Source: Fomes fomentarius (taxonomy: Eukaryota > Basidiomycota > Agaricomycetes > Polyporales > Polyporaceae). From it: DNA of 64,000 nt. Shown piece by piece: positions 24,001 through 34,600 of the stretch (the stretch's first letter is position 1; each line of letters begins with the position of its first letter). A program made the position numbers and the translations under genes. The DNA is taken from assembly GCA_022606135.1 (NCBI GenBank), contig JABYQN010000010.1, positions 434,001 through 498,000 on the forward strand, written 5' to 3'. Under the pieces are notes generated by a model. That model was given only the letters and a program-made list of their open reading frames with translations, ran no database searches and was not told the origin of the DNA.

Positions 24001-25566
24001 ATTGGTGCGGCTTCCTCGGACAGGAAGGACTGTACCCCTCTGAGCCTATGCTATCCCTCGACCTTCACGCTGCTACCTCGAAACCTAAGCAGTTCGTGGC
24101 CTCTGGCAGCATACCCTCTGGTACTCGATGGAAACTGGTCGGCCAGATCAGAACAGACGGCGAGGATCGGGACGGCGGGCCCACCTACGTCTTTACTGTC
24201 ACCTATGCGGCCAGGCTTTGGCCGAGACGCTTCCAGGGCACCCTCAGCGACAATAACCGCGTCTTCTCTGGCACGTGGAGCTGCATGTCGAATAACGAGA
24301 GCGGGAACTTCTACTTCAAGCGCTTGACCTGTGACGCTATGCGATTCTGGCCTTTGTCTATGGAGTCCGGTGGAAACAAGGCGAGAGCTCTTTGGCATTT
24401 CGTGCTCCGTACTATACAGGACCAGGTGCAGAGACGACTGCTAGCGACGTCTCGCCTCCAGCAGCGACAGGAAATCCGACAGCACTACCTGCGTATCATC
24501 CGTACAGAAGGAGCTGTGCCCGATGGGAGTGAAGAGGAGATTGAAGCTATGCGGAACTGCTACCTCAGTATGACACCCTCTGAAGCGCGATACTACCATA
24601 TGATCTACGAATATCGACAGAGACTCGTTCCAAAGCACTAGTAAGTCAGCGGCTGCTCTCGTCTGCTGGGTTTCCACTCAACGACATCCCCAGCGGGGTC
24701 ACTTGCGCGCACTGTCGTTCCTCCATATCTGGGGCTCGCTACATCTGTCTGGATTGCCATGCACCTCAACACACGCTTGATCTGTGCGAGAACCCGGAAT
24801 GCGTTGCAGCTGCCGTTGGACCTGACCGGAGAGACGACCTCACCTCACCCCACCTGCCCTCTCATCGCTTGCTCAAAGTGCGCAAGGTCATCCATCGCCA
24901 TCGCGAGTTTGGCGGGACGTATCGCGCAGCGCATGATGCGCTCATCCGAGCGGAGGAGGCGCTAGCGGACGCGAACGCTGTCCAGACGTGGGAGTCGCCA
25001 GACGATCTGCAACGCGGCCCTGGTCACGGAACGCAGCACATTGCCGCACGCGAACTGTCTTGCATTGCGTGCCGCGGCGAAGTCTCTCGTCCATGCTGGT
25101 ACTGCATCGAGTGCGAAGGTACGTCGTACACACGCACCTACAGGCTCGGTCGAAGCGGTACATCCTAACTCGACACTCAGACGACACATTCTTGTGCTCC
25201 GCTTGCGAAGCGAGCAATAAGGTCATCAAGGGCAAACACAAACTGGCCCATGGCCTCGTCCTCTGCCAGCCGCCGCGTGACGAGACTGAGACAGACCTCG
25301 GTCACCCCGCCTGGTTGGGCAGGAGGATGGATGCCCTTGAGGGCAGATTCGACAAAATGTCACACGACATCATCGTGCGCTTTGACACCTTGAGCAAAAA
25401 GGTCGACGCGTCGAGGAGCAACGGCGTTCCATGTCATGAGACGATGGCGGCGGCGGTTCCAGAGAGGAGCATGCTACAAGAGAGGGTTGACGGGTTGGAT
25501 GAAAGGATGCAGAGGATAGAGACAATGCTGACTGTGCTGGTGAACAGGCTTGGGTCGGAAGTCTGA
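21015..25566 (+). CDS. Large EF-hand and ZZ-type zinc-finger protein
   Basis: Fifteen inferred exons: 21015-21267, 21324-21509, 21570-21684, 21748-22050, 22104-22491, 22545-22571, 22627-22889, 22945-22976, 23027-23340, 23400-23556, 23609-23670, 23723-23940, 23993-24640, 24694-25118 and 25181-25566; 1,258 residues, in frame throughout. Residues 488-499 (DDDASGFITVGE) form a canonical EF-hand loop with all calcium ligands. Two Cys-rich modules near the C-terminus (TCAHCRSS with YICLDCH, about residue 990; CIACRGE with CWYCIEC and FLCSAC, about 1115-1140) look like ZZ-type fingers. The last 90 residues are a predicted coiled coil (RMDALEGRFDKMSHDIIVRF onward). This combination occurs in large basidiomycete proteins of unknown function; calcium-sensing and scaffold roles are inferred only. 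The ATG at 21015 is preferred over the in-frame one at 20991 because the region before it is Pro-rich leader-like. Confidence 0.85.
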
Positions 25567-26336
25567 AAGCCACAATATAGTGCGTGTACATATTTGTATC
25601 ATCATGGCTTGGCATGAGATCATCACGATCCCCGGTGCGGTGGCGACTCGCGAGCGTTGAACCTTGTGACCTCAGAGTCACCGTGACAGTTGGCTGGTCC
25701 TCATATTCGACGAGTAATCGCACCCTGCAGGAGCCTGGATTTGATTCTGAAGTCGAAGAACTAGTAGCCCAAATCCTGTAGGCTGGCCTTAACGACTCGC
25801 AACTGCGTTCAGTGCGATCGATTGAAAGTCTACTACCGCAGTTCCTCGCCGGTCGTGTGTGCGCGATTGAAGAAGCCTTGCACTTAGGCTTGAACAAGCT
25901 TAAGGATGACATGGTACTCCATATTGGCACCAACAGTCGCCGCGTTCCTCGGGCGCCACAGCTGGCAGCAGAAGGGCGCTCTAGCCTCTCGTTCACTACA
26001 TTCTTTGGGATCTAGTACCAGGCCCACTATATGTTTCTAGATCTATGGTACCTTTTCTGCCGTCTACCTCTCTCGTTTCACGCTTCATAATTGAGAGCAA
26101 GTTGACGCCGCCATCCAGTGGTGCCTATCCTGACCTACTATGACATCATCTTGGGTCGCGCGACACTCGGACTTTGACAACGAATGTGATCCATATGGTA
26201 TCCGGCTGAATCTCAAGTCTTCCACTTTCAACATCAATGGCCTGGAGGGTCCGAGTGAGTGGCCTCGGAGGATGGTAAACGATGAACCGGAACGTACGCG
26301 GCTTCCAGGCCCGGCGTACCTAGGGCGAAGAAAATT
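25567..26336. other. Intergenic with an unassigned small open frame
   Basis: Two short frames (25584-25781 and 25812-26015, plus strand) could read as one broken frame with charged, helical content, but show no family match I know. The right part is the promoter region of the siderophore transporter. Confidence 0.4.
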
Positions 26337-26371
26337 ATCTGATAAGATTGATCAACTGAGCTTTATCAGAT
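26337..26371. promoter_or_regulatory. Inverted pair of iron-responsive GATA-factor sites
   Basis: ATCTGATAA at 26337-26345 and its exact reverse complement at 26363-26371 both match the published fungal iron-GATA consensus ATCWGATAA, bound by SreA/Urbs1/Fep1-type repressors. The pair is separated by 17 bp and lies 174 bp before the start codon of the siderophore-iron transporter. Expected effect: repression when iron is plentiful. Confidence 0.8.
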
Positions 26372-26545
26372 ACGGGGTACGCGCCCGATGATATATAGCT
26401 GCAGCTTTACCTGTTCTTGTGCTCGGACAGCTCTGCTCTTCCGCTGCTCCGATAACAGGCACCGTCTGTTGCTCTCTCACCTCGTCGTCGCCCACGTCGA
26501 TAGCTCAGTGCTAACCGCTTGACTCTGCGATTCATCGACGCGACT

Positions 26546-28424
26546 ATGGGTGTTTTCCCAAAATGGACATCTACTCGGGCCGAGCAGCCGGTCCAGGAGT
26601 CGCCCATTGCCGACGAGAAGGTCTTGCATCCGGAGAACGAGCATAGTGTCGACGAACTCGTCAACAAGGATGCGCAAGCCGGTGTGCAGAAGGCTGAGGC
26701 CGTCACGGCCGTCTGGAGCAAGGCCCACCTCGTTCTTGCATACCTCTTGTCAGTATTTTCCGCTCACCATACGACCTCCTTTGGAGGCTTGCTGATCGCA
26801 CGGCGCACACGATAGTATCTGGTTATTCTATGTCGTCACGTCGATTCAGGAGGTCGCCCTCCGTGTCTACACGCCGTTCGTGACAAGCGCGTTCCAACAG
26901 CATTCCCTTACGGCTGCTACCAACATCATGGCGTACCTCATCGCTGGTCTCGTCAAGCTTCCCCTCGCCAAGATCCTCGACACTTGGGGTCGCCCTCAGG
27001 GCCTCAGTCTTATGCTGCTCTTTTGGATTATCGGCTTCATCATGATGGCGGGGTGCAATAGTGTCACGACTTTTGCTGCGGCCCAGGTCTTCTACGCTGT
27101 CGGGTATGTATTATCTCCCACTTCGAGCTAGTCATCCGTTTCTTATGCGCTGCTCCACAGATCTCAGGGTGTGAGCTACGTCATGACCATCTTCGTTGCC
27201 GACACCTCGTCTCTCAAGAGCCGTGCCCTCATGCTCTCGTTTGCGACCACACCCTACATTTTCACCACCTGGGCCGCAGGACCCATCACCGACAGCGTGT
27301 TGAGTCCGAACGGCATGGGCTGGCGCTGGGGCATTGGCATGTGGTCCATCGTCGCCCCCGTCGTCGTCGGTCCCCTCATCTTCCTCTTCATATGGAACCA
27401 GCATAAGGCCGAGAAGATGGGAATCATCAAGCCGCAGGGAAAGGTGAACAACATGACCCTTCAGGGCATTTGGAAGTTTGTTATCGACGTTGATCTTTTC
27501 GGCATCTTCGTCCTCGGCGCCGGTATGGCTCTATTCCTCCTGCCCTTCAGCCTCTACTCGTACCAGTCGGAAGGATGGCGCGCTCCCATGATCATTGCCA
27601 TGATTGTCGTTGGCGGCGTTCTGGTCATCTTCTTCGTCCTGTGGGAAAGGTTCTGGGCCCCGACCACCTTCATCCCCTTCCACCTCCTCATGGACCGCAC
27701 CGTCTTCTTCGCCGGCCTGATGTTCGTCTTCGTGTTTTCTCAATCGTCCATCTGGGGAGCGTACTTCTACTCCATGCTGATGGTGGTCTGGGAGACGAGC
27801 GTGTCGCAGACGGCGTACATCGGGAACATCTACCGCACGGGCTCGTGCTTCTTCTCCATCATCATCGCCGCGCTCATCTACCGCACGGGTCGCTTCAAGC
27901 CCTTCGCGCAGTTCTTCCTCCTCCCGCTCATGATGCTCGGCGTCGGCCTCATGGTCCACTTCCGCCAGCCGGACCAGAGCATCGGGTACATCGTCATGAC
28001 CCAGATCTTCGTCGCCTTCGCCGGCGGCCCGATCGTCGTCTGCGGAGAGATGGCCATGCTCTCGCCCTCGGACCACCAGCACGTCGCGGTCATCATGGCC
28101 GTGCTCGACCTGTTCGGGAGCGTCGGCTCCGCCATCGGCGGCACCGTCGCGGCGGCGATCTGGACTGGCACGTTCCACAAGAACCTCGTCAAGTTCACGC
28201 CGCCGGGCACGGACGTGGACGCGATCTACGGGAGCGTCATCGTCCAGATGAGCTACCCGTCCGGCTCGCCGACGCGAGACGGGATCAATCAAGCGTACGG
28301 CGCGACGCAGCGCATCATGTGCATCACCGCCGTGTCTCTCCTTGCTGGCGCGTTCATCTGCGTGTCGCTCTGGCGCAACCTCAACGTGAAGAAGATCACG
28401 CAGGTGCGCGGGAACGTCGTCTGA
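26546..28424 (+). CDS. MFS siderophore-iron transporter
   Basis: Exons 26546-26748, 26816-27103 and 27161-28424 encode 584 residues. After a hydrophilic N-terminus (about 60 residues) come roughly 14 membrane helices, typical of the drug:H+ antiporter-type siderophore-iron carriers (Sit1/Arn/Str3/MirB group), which import ferric siderophores at the plasma membrane by proton symport. Supporting segments are VVTSIQEVALRVYTPFVTSA in helix 1, VFYAVGSQGVSYVMTIFVAD, and WERFWAPTTFIPFHLLMDRT before the second half. The C-terminal loop with FHKNLVKFTPPG is also typical of this group. Length matches the family. Paired GATA sites upstream fit iron control. No siderophore synthetase or reductase lies nearby, so uptake of siderophores made elsewhere in the genome or by other species is plausible. 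The start at 26546 follows a short 5' leader; no better upstream ATG exists. Confidence 0.92.
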
Positions 28425-29300
28425 GCGGTACGTAGTATGTGTTTCGAGGAAATAGTACTGCTGCTTTGTTTGCAACTCGAAAAGTGTAGAGATATATGGG
28501 AGATCTTTGGTGGCCTATACGTCGAGTAACGGGAGTGGGGCGCACATTCCAGATATGCTCAAGGAGTAAGGGTCATAGCTGATAATATATTGTACTGGAT
28601 AGATTACCTTTGGATGGTCCATATGCGCTCGCGACCATCTGCCAGACTACCGTGACATTCAGCGGGGCGTGTACGCTATGAGCGCTAATCCCACAATATC
28701 CTCGGATCCCGACCTGTCCCGGGCCCGACAGAGACAGAGGGGACTGAACTTGATACCGCGAGGGCGAGGCACGCCCGAGACAGGATGGGGGGGAAATGTA
28801 CCAGCTCGAGTGGCTTATGTACTCATATGCATAGGACCTTCATATAACATAGATAAGTATAGTAAGTGTCGGAGTGTGAACACATATTGACAGAACTGTT
28901 ATTGACATAAAGATCGCTACCAGATATATCAACTTTCAAGAACGCCAACCCCCTATTCGAGTCATAGATATCACTCATATTGTGAGTCCCGCCCACGCGT
29001 AGTTGCTGTTACAAGCGCGTCGTTCGGTCATAAACTGCCGTCTGAGACTTTGTAGTACCAGGACGTGACCCGACGACCAGGGCCATGGCAGCGAATGTGC
29101 TTGAGGAGCAAAACCACTAACCTCGGATTCGGCAAAAGCGACACCGCAGCTATGTCGCAGCAATCACGTACATTGAGCCCTACTCGAATGTCTGTACGGC
29201 CCTCCCTAATGCTTCCCCATGTCCTCCAAACTAGCACCTGACACTATCTCGTTTATCAGGTACAGTACTGGCTGCATCCAATCAGAGTAGTATATGTTTC
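28425..29300. other. Intergenic
   Basis: No recognised gene. Short open frames on both strands lack family signal. The 3' flank of the transporter occupies the start. Confidence 0.45.
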
Positions 29301-29519
29301 AGTCTGGATACTCATCGGCATCGGCCTCCGCGCATCTGGATGCCCATGCTAGACGGGAATTTGTGGAGCCATCGGTGGTGGTACGCGTTCCGGGGCTTCG
29401 CTGGAGAATATCTCAAGTATGCGTATATCGCAACCGTGGATGACAGAAACGCCGTCGCGGAGGCCGTGCGCAGGAGTGTTCTAGCTCTAGAAATGGCAGC
29501 GAAAGCGGGCGGGAGGTAG
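29301..29519 (+). pseudogene. Orphan terminal exon of an unknown gene
   Basis: An open frame ends in TAG at 29517-29519 and reads RIWMPMLDGNLWSHRWWYAF, then AGEYLKYAYIATVDDRNAVA and an Ala-rich end. A plausible acceptor (GTTTCAG ending at 29302) precedes it. Composition looks coding, but no upstream exon fits, so it may be the remains of a truncated gene. I do not recognise the family. Confidence 0.4.
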
Positions 29520-29827
29520 GTGCGTACGTGGATGTCTGCACTTCATGAATCTGCTGGTCTTGACCTTAGTAGGTATGCACTGATGTGAAGTGCACCCATT
29601 TGATGTTTGCCTAACTGCTCTTTGCTCGCGTCGTGCTCTACTGCTGTGTCGTTGCGCTACATATGTTCTAGTTTGACATCCGAGATTCTAATCTGTTCAA
29701 TTTTGAGGATGGAAAATGACGGTGGGCTTCCGGTGCTCTGAGGATTCCTTGCTCACCACATCTATGAGTTGTAGGTGATGTGCATCATGTCGCGCACGGC
29801 TGCGCGAGTACGTGCCGCATTTGGTAA

Positions 29828-30636
29828 TGGAAGCACGCGCCGACGGGCGCCATCGCCTCTCCTCTTCGTACCACCACGACACGCCCCGCCGACATCCTTC
29901 GCGCTCGCCGTTGAGCCCACGCGATTCACAGACACTCCGAAGCCCTCCGAGCCCGCAGGAATCATCTCAGACAAGCACCTGGGATCTCGCCGACACAAAC
30001 CAATACGATGTGTACAAGGGACAGTCTGGGCCCGTCATGGGAGTACACTTTCACCCGCTCATGGGGCCGGTGGACTTCTCGGATCTTTTCCTGACATGCT
30101 CCGTGGATTTTCTGTCAAACTCTGGCGCGCAAAGTCACTGGCGAAGCCGTCGACGGCTGTGAACCATATTGCGCCGGTGTATTCATTCGACGAGGCGGAT
30201 GACTATGTTTACGACGTCAAGTGGCATCCGACACATCCGGCAGTTTTTGGGACCGTCGATGGGGCTGGCAAACTTGACCTGTGGAACCTAAACCACGACA
30301 CGGAGGTGCGTTTTTTATTTGCCAAATTTTGAGGACTTGAGCGCATGGTGCAAAGTTCACGAGCGTGGCTGTTGAGCGGCATGTTGTTCAATCAGGTACC
30401 AGTGGTTTCCACGAGCGTTGGCCCTGACCGTGCGTTAAATAAAATTGCGTTGGGAACGGAAGGACGGTCGGAGAGCTGCGCTGGGAGGAAGCGACGGCAG
30501 GCTCTATATTTATGACATTGGGGACATGGCGCTCCCTAGGGAGACCGAGTGGACCGACATGCAGCGATCGCTTGCAGGAATCATAGGCGGTAGAGGACAG
30601 GCGAATGGGATTGGCGACGACTCCGCAACGACGTGA
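29828..30636 (+). pseudogene. Truncated, frameshifted cytoplasmic dynein intermediate chain
   Basis: The readable part is the C-terminal WD-repeat region of dynein intermediate chain, which links dynein heavy chain to dynactin: [20 protein letters not shown], then the WD motifs [18 protein letters not shown] and [13 protein letters not shown], then ERKDGRRAALGGSDGRLYIY to a normal-looking end at TGA 30636. An intron (about 30307-30396) keeps its GT and AG. There is a one-base loss in CSVDF..SVKLW (about 30107-30110) and a one-base gain near 30453 (the KIAWERK region), so the frame breaks twice. The N-terminal half, including the coiled coil and most WD repeats, is missing. A working dynein intermediate chain should exist elsewhere in the genome. 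Confidence 0.8.
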
Positions 30637-31512
30637 CATACCTTCACGTCCGAGACGATGGTCGCCGAGCCTCATGAATAAGGCCATTATAACCTACTTG
30701 CCGACGAGCCTCAGTCTGAGCACTCGCCCGACGTCCCCTGTATCCATCCGCCACCGCCCACTCTTCCATCCCTCCTTTCCCTGTCGGACAGCCTCTTACT
30801 TACGCTCCACAACCTTACTTACGGTACCAGACCCCCGATAGCCACCCCATACGATACTTACTGTAGACTCCGACTCGCTGCGAGAGCTCCGCGCGTCGCG
30901 GCTCTCCTACCGTCGCTTACCATCCACTTCAGTTTCACCGCGCCCTTCACACTCCAGCACGTTTCCAGCTTTTTCCATCGATACTCCTGACCTCGGACTC
31001 CCGTAGTGACTTAAGGTGTAGTAGTTAACATTCTGAGACAGGTAGACTTCCCCAGTATCCGACTCTCGACATCCGTGCTTCGACTTCCGACTTTGCGACT
31101 CTCGTATTTCGACTGCGACTAGCGCCTATCGTAGCTCGAACTCGACTCCCGACACTCTCCGTCTACTCTCGACGCTCGGCTCACACTTTACAGACCCTCG
31201 GGTTCAACTCTCGACATCCTCAGCGACCTTCGACATTTATTATATTCGATTTCCGGGACTATCCCCGGTATTCCGACGTTATCCTACATCGCCACTCCCC
31301 ACACTATTCACCACTCCTTCTCCTCTCTCCACTCACTCCATCCGGCTCCCCTTGTGTACACACGACCGGACTCTCGCACCTTCGACCTCGTGCACACTCC
31401 GGCACCCAAGGTCTATCATAGCATAGGGATGCAAAGCGATAGTCGAATGTTACGGTCGTGCTCTTCTATCGACACAAGTGCCACACAACATAAACGCGTC
31501 TCATCAACATAA
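30637..31512. other. Pyrimidine-skewed intergenic stretch
   Basis: From about 30720 to 31400 the plus strand is rich in C and T, with repeated words such as GACTC, CTCGAC and TCCGAC. No open frame is convincing. It may be a promoter-like or simple-sequence-derived tract; function unknown. Confidence 0.5.
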
Positions 31513-31574
31513 GCATTAATGGGGTCTGGGTCGTTGCCATCGACCCGCCGGGGGTTCGATTCCCCCTTAATGCA
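31513..31574 (+). tRNA. tRNA-Gly(GCC)-like gene with reduced D arm
   Basis: A 7-bp acceptor stem (GCATTAA, 31513-31519; TTAATGC, 31567-31573; discriminator A at 31574), a perfect anticodon stem (GGGTCG/CGACCC) with loop TTGCCAT (anticodon GCC at 31536-31538), a 4-nt variable region and a perfect T arm (GGGGG, TTCGATT, CCCCC) are all present. A run of five T follows at 31583-31587, fitting a Pol III terminator, and the B box is good. However, only about nine bases separate acceptor and anticodon stems, so there is no D arm. It may be a degenerate tRNA gene or an unusual short one. Confidence 0.55.
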
Positions 31575-31680
31575 CTCGAGTATTTTTGTCCCATTCGCCA
31601 GTAACTCTGTACATTATGGAGTGAAGTGAGAAGAACATGTACTAGTTGACACGACCTAATCTAATTTGCCATGTCATGAC

Positions 31681-34600
31681 TCATCTCCAGGCAATAGTGG
31701 TCTGCCCATTCAAGTCGAGTCGCATATCATCAACTACCAACCTCCCCAACCCACTATCGAAAGCCCAACTAGTAGCCAATGCGCCATTAATGGTCACCTC
31801 TTCGGGCTTGGTAGTCGCAGTGCCCAAGATAGTAACAGTCTGGAGTTTTTGCGGCACATGGAAGTTTCCGCTAGCATAGAGTGTGACTGCGCGTTTGTGC
31901 GCCGTGATGGTGAGTGTTGTGTTAGGCGTTGGGGGGACAGTTACTCCATCGTCGATGTAAGCCGTACCAAACGCGTAGCCGTCTGCAGCCTGCGAGACGA
32001 GGAGCGCGTACGGGCCCGCGCGCGTCTCTGCAATGGTATATGCAGGTTGGTCATGCAAGAGGATCGCGGAGCCATCCCGGATGTGGACGTTGATGTGCCC
32101 GAGAGGCGCGGAGAGGGTTGTGTTCACTGAGATGGCCGCGTCGACAACTTCGTGCGTGTACCAATCACGCCACGTCACGCGGCCCTGACCAGGGAAGATG
32201 CCTGCATGTGGTACATAGGTTAGTAAGGACTCGGAAAGAGTAGCAGATTCACTTCGGAGCCAATGGCATACGAACCATCGACCGTCGAGACATTGGGTGT
32301 GAGCACAGGAGTGACGAGGATGTCTCGGCCGATGAGGAATTGGCGATCGACAGCGAAGAGCTCGGGTTCGTCAGGGAACTCGAAGAAAAGGGCACGGACG
32401 GGTGGCGCGCCGTGCAGGGACGAGTTTGCGAATAGAGTGTACTAGGTGTATGGTATACTCGTCAATATGTCGACCGGTACCTCACTTGTGCACGGAGGAC
32501 GTACCCAGTACGGTAAGAGACTGTAACGAATGCTGATTGCGGTGCGGGACGCATTCGCGACGCTCTCCCATCTATAGGGCTCCTGCGGCAGCGCGCTGCG
32601 GACGTTGTGGTTCCTGAAGAACGGGAAGAACGCTGAGAGCTGCATCCAACGACCGCACAGCTCCTCGTCCGTATTGCCCTGAAAACCACACGTATCTGGA
32701 CCGACGAAAGGAATCTGGAACAGCTGGAACTGAAGCATGCCTTGGATGCTGAGATACATGTATCGCCACTTGCTGATGTTATCTCCGAGCCAGTGGCCAG
32801 TCCACTTGCCTGAACTCGGGAACGTCGAGCGACTGATGATAAACGGACGTTTGCCAGGATGTATATCGAGGAGCCCTAGGTGTGTTGCTTTCTCTTCCAT
32901 GACGCCCCATAGGTTGTGTACGTCGAGCTCGACCAGACCGTTCGCATGGGTCGCATTGGTCGAAACAGTTTTCGCGGACAGAATACCCTCGCCTGGAATG
33001 GCTTAGTCAACAGTAGGCAGACATGACTTGCTTGTGGACGAACCGTTATGGATGGCGTACGGAGGGTTGTTCAGGTTCACGCCAGGTTCACCAGCCTCGC
33101 CAAGGCTACGCTTCGTGCGGATGTCAACATCTTTCGGATTGATGCTTGCATTGCCGAACGTCAGGGTGCCGTTTACTGTGATGTTGCCGCTAGGGCCCCA
33201 GATAGTTGTGTTGTAACTGAGAAGATGTTCACTGGTCAGAAGTACAATCAAACAAGGGGGATGCAAGCCATACCCTTCAGGATAATCTATGACCAGATTC
33301 CCCGGTGTACCAGGGAAGAATTGGTCCGGAATCGTGGCAGCCGTCAAATTGGCACCCGAACCGCTGTAGCAGGGAATGGTTAGTTAATGAGGAGCAATCA
33401 GCCATGCCCAAGATCAGTGGCACTACATACCAAGACCCGGTGCAGAATGACGAGAGTTCATTCATGTCCAGCCATATTCCGGAGTAATTCACGCCCAAGT
33501 CCGACCAGTTCCATAGTGCCTCTGTCCAGTATGCTTGAGCGTTTCCAGTGAACCAATCGGGATAGACCTAATACAAATGTCATCAGTGGACAGAATAGCG
33601 GAAGCGAGTGAGTACGTTGACGCACTGTGTATCCAGGCCAGACCTGTCCGATGTAGTCAGAGCCATTCGGGTTCTTGATGAATACGTCCCTGATCTCCGA
33701 AATCAGCGGGACAGGGCCTTAGCGAATATCATAGCTTAAACTCACAGCTCCGTCCCTCTGGTGTATGAATCGTACTAACAAAGAACGCGTCAACAAGGGA
33801 ACAGGCCACGGCAGAACGACCACTGTTTACGTACCACGTCCGAGTCGTTCACAAGCACTGCGATGCCGGCATCAAGAATTGGAATATAATGCTGGTTGTT
33901 AGCCGTCTGGAAATGGCTTAGCACGAGAGAACGCGCACAGGGTAACGTCCAGAGGAAAAATCTCACGAGCTCGCCAATGAACGCCCGCATCTCATCCGCA
34001 GGAAAGCTGACAGGGTCCGTGGTGAAGTCTCGAAGGGCGTGGTACAGGTCAATATCATTCCACATGACCTCCAGCGGAATGTTCGCCTCGCGCATCTTCG
34101 TCACTTGCTCTCTCGTCTCGTTGATGTTGCGGTAGCCCCATCGGCAGAGATGGAAGCCGAAGCCCCATGCTGGCTGCCACGTCGGCAGTCCGACAAGCTC
34201 GCCGTACTGCTCGATAACCTTCTGCGGGCTGGGTCCAGAGAAGAAGTAGAAGTCAAGAACTCCGCCGATTGCCCGGTATTGCACAAGCGACACGGGCGAC
34301 GAAGGAGGTGTCAGAAGGAGAGTATCAGAAGCTGCTGCGCTGGGAGAATCGGAAGGGTCGGTCAGCTGCCAAGGCGCACATGCATGAGACGCAGGTCCAG
34401 TACCTAAAGTGAAAGACGCCGTGAGATTGCGAGCGTCTTGTTGTCTCGTTGTAGCGGTGTTCGAGGTAGATGGGGTGCGAACCATACCTAAGCGGATAAC
34501 ACACATGAGTACAAATTTCCGCTGAGACGTCTGAAGGACGTACACATTTTCGTCTACTGGGTCCGGGGTATCTCGTGCCCACATCGCTTGGACGGTACCA

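Noticed and set aside
25584..26015. Two adjacent small plus-strand frames after the EF-hand gene
   Set aside because: Not joinable by a good intron and no recognised family; might be a relic but unsupported.
26546..28424. Possible siderophore biosynthetic cluster
   Set aside because: No NRPS, ornithine monooxygenase or acyltransferase in the window; only the transporter is present.
27531..28475. Long antisense frames opposite the siderophore transporter and a shifted plus frame there
   Set aside because: Low-complexity Arg/His/Asp/Glu translations caused by GC-rich third positions; the transporter frame explains the stretch.
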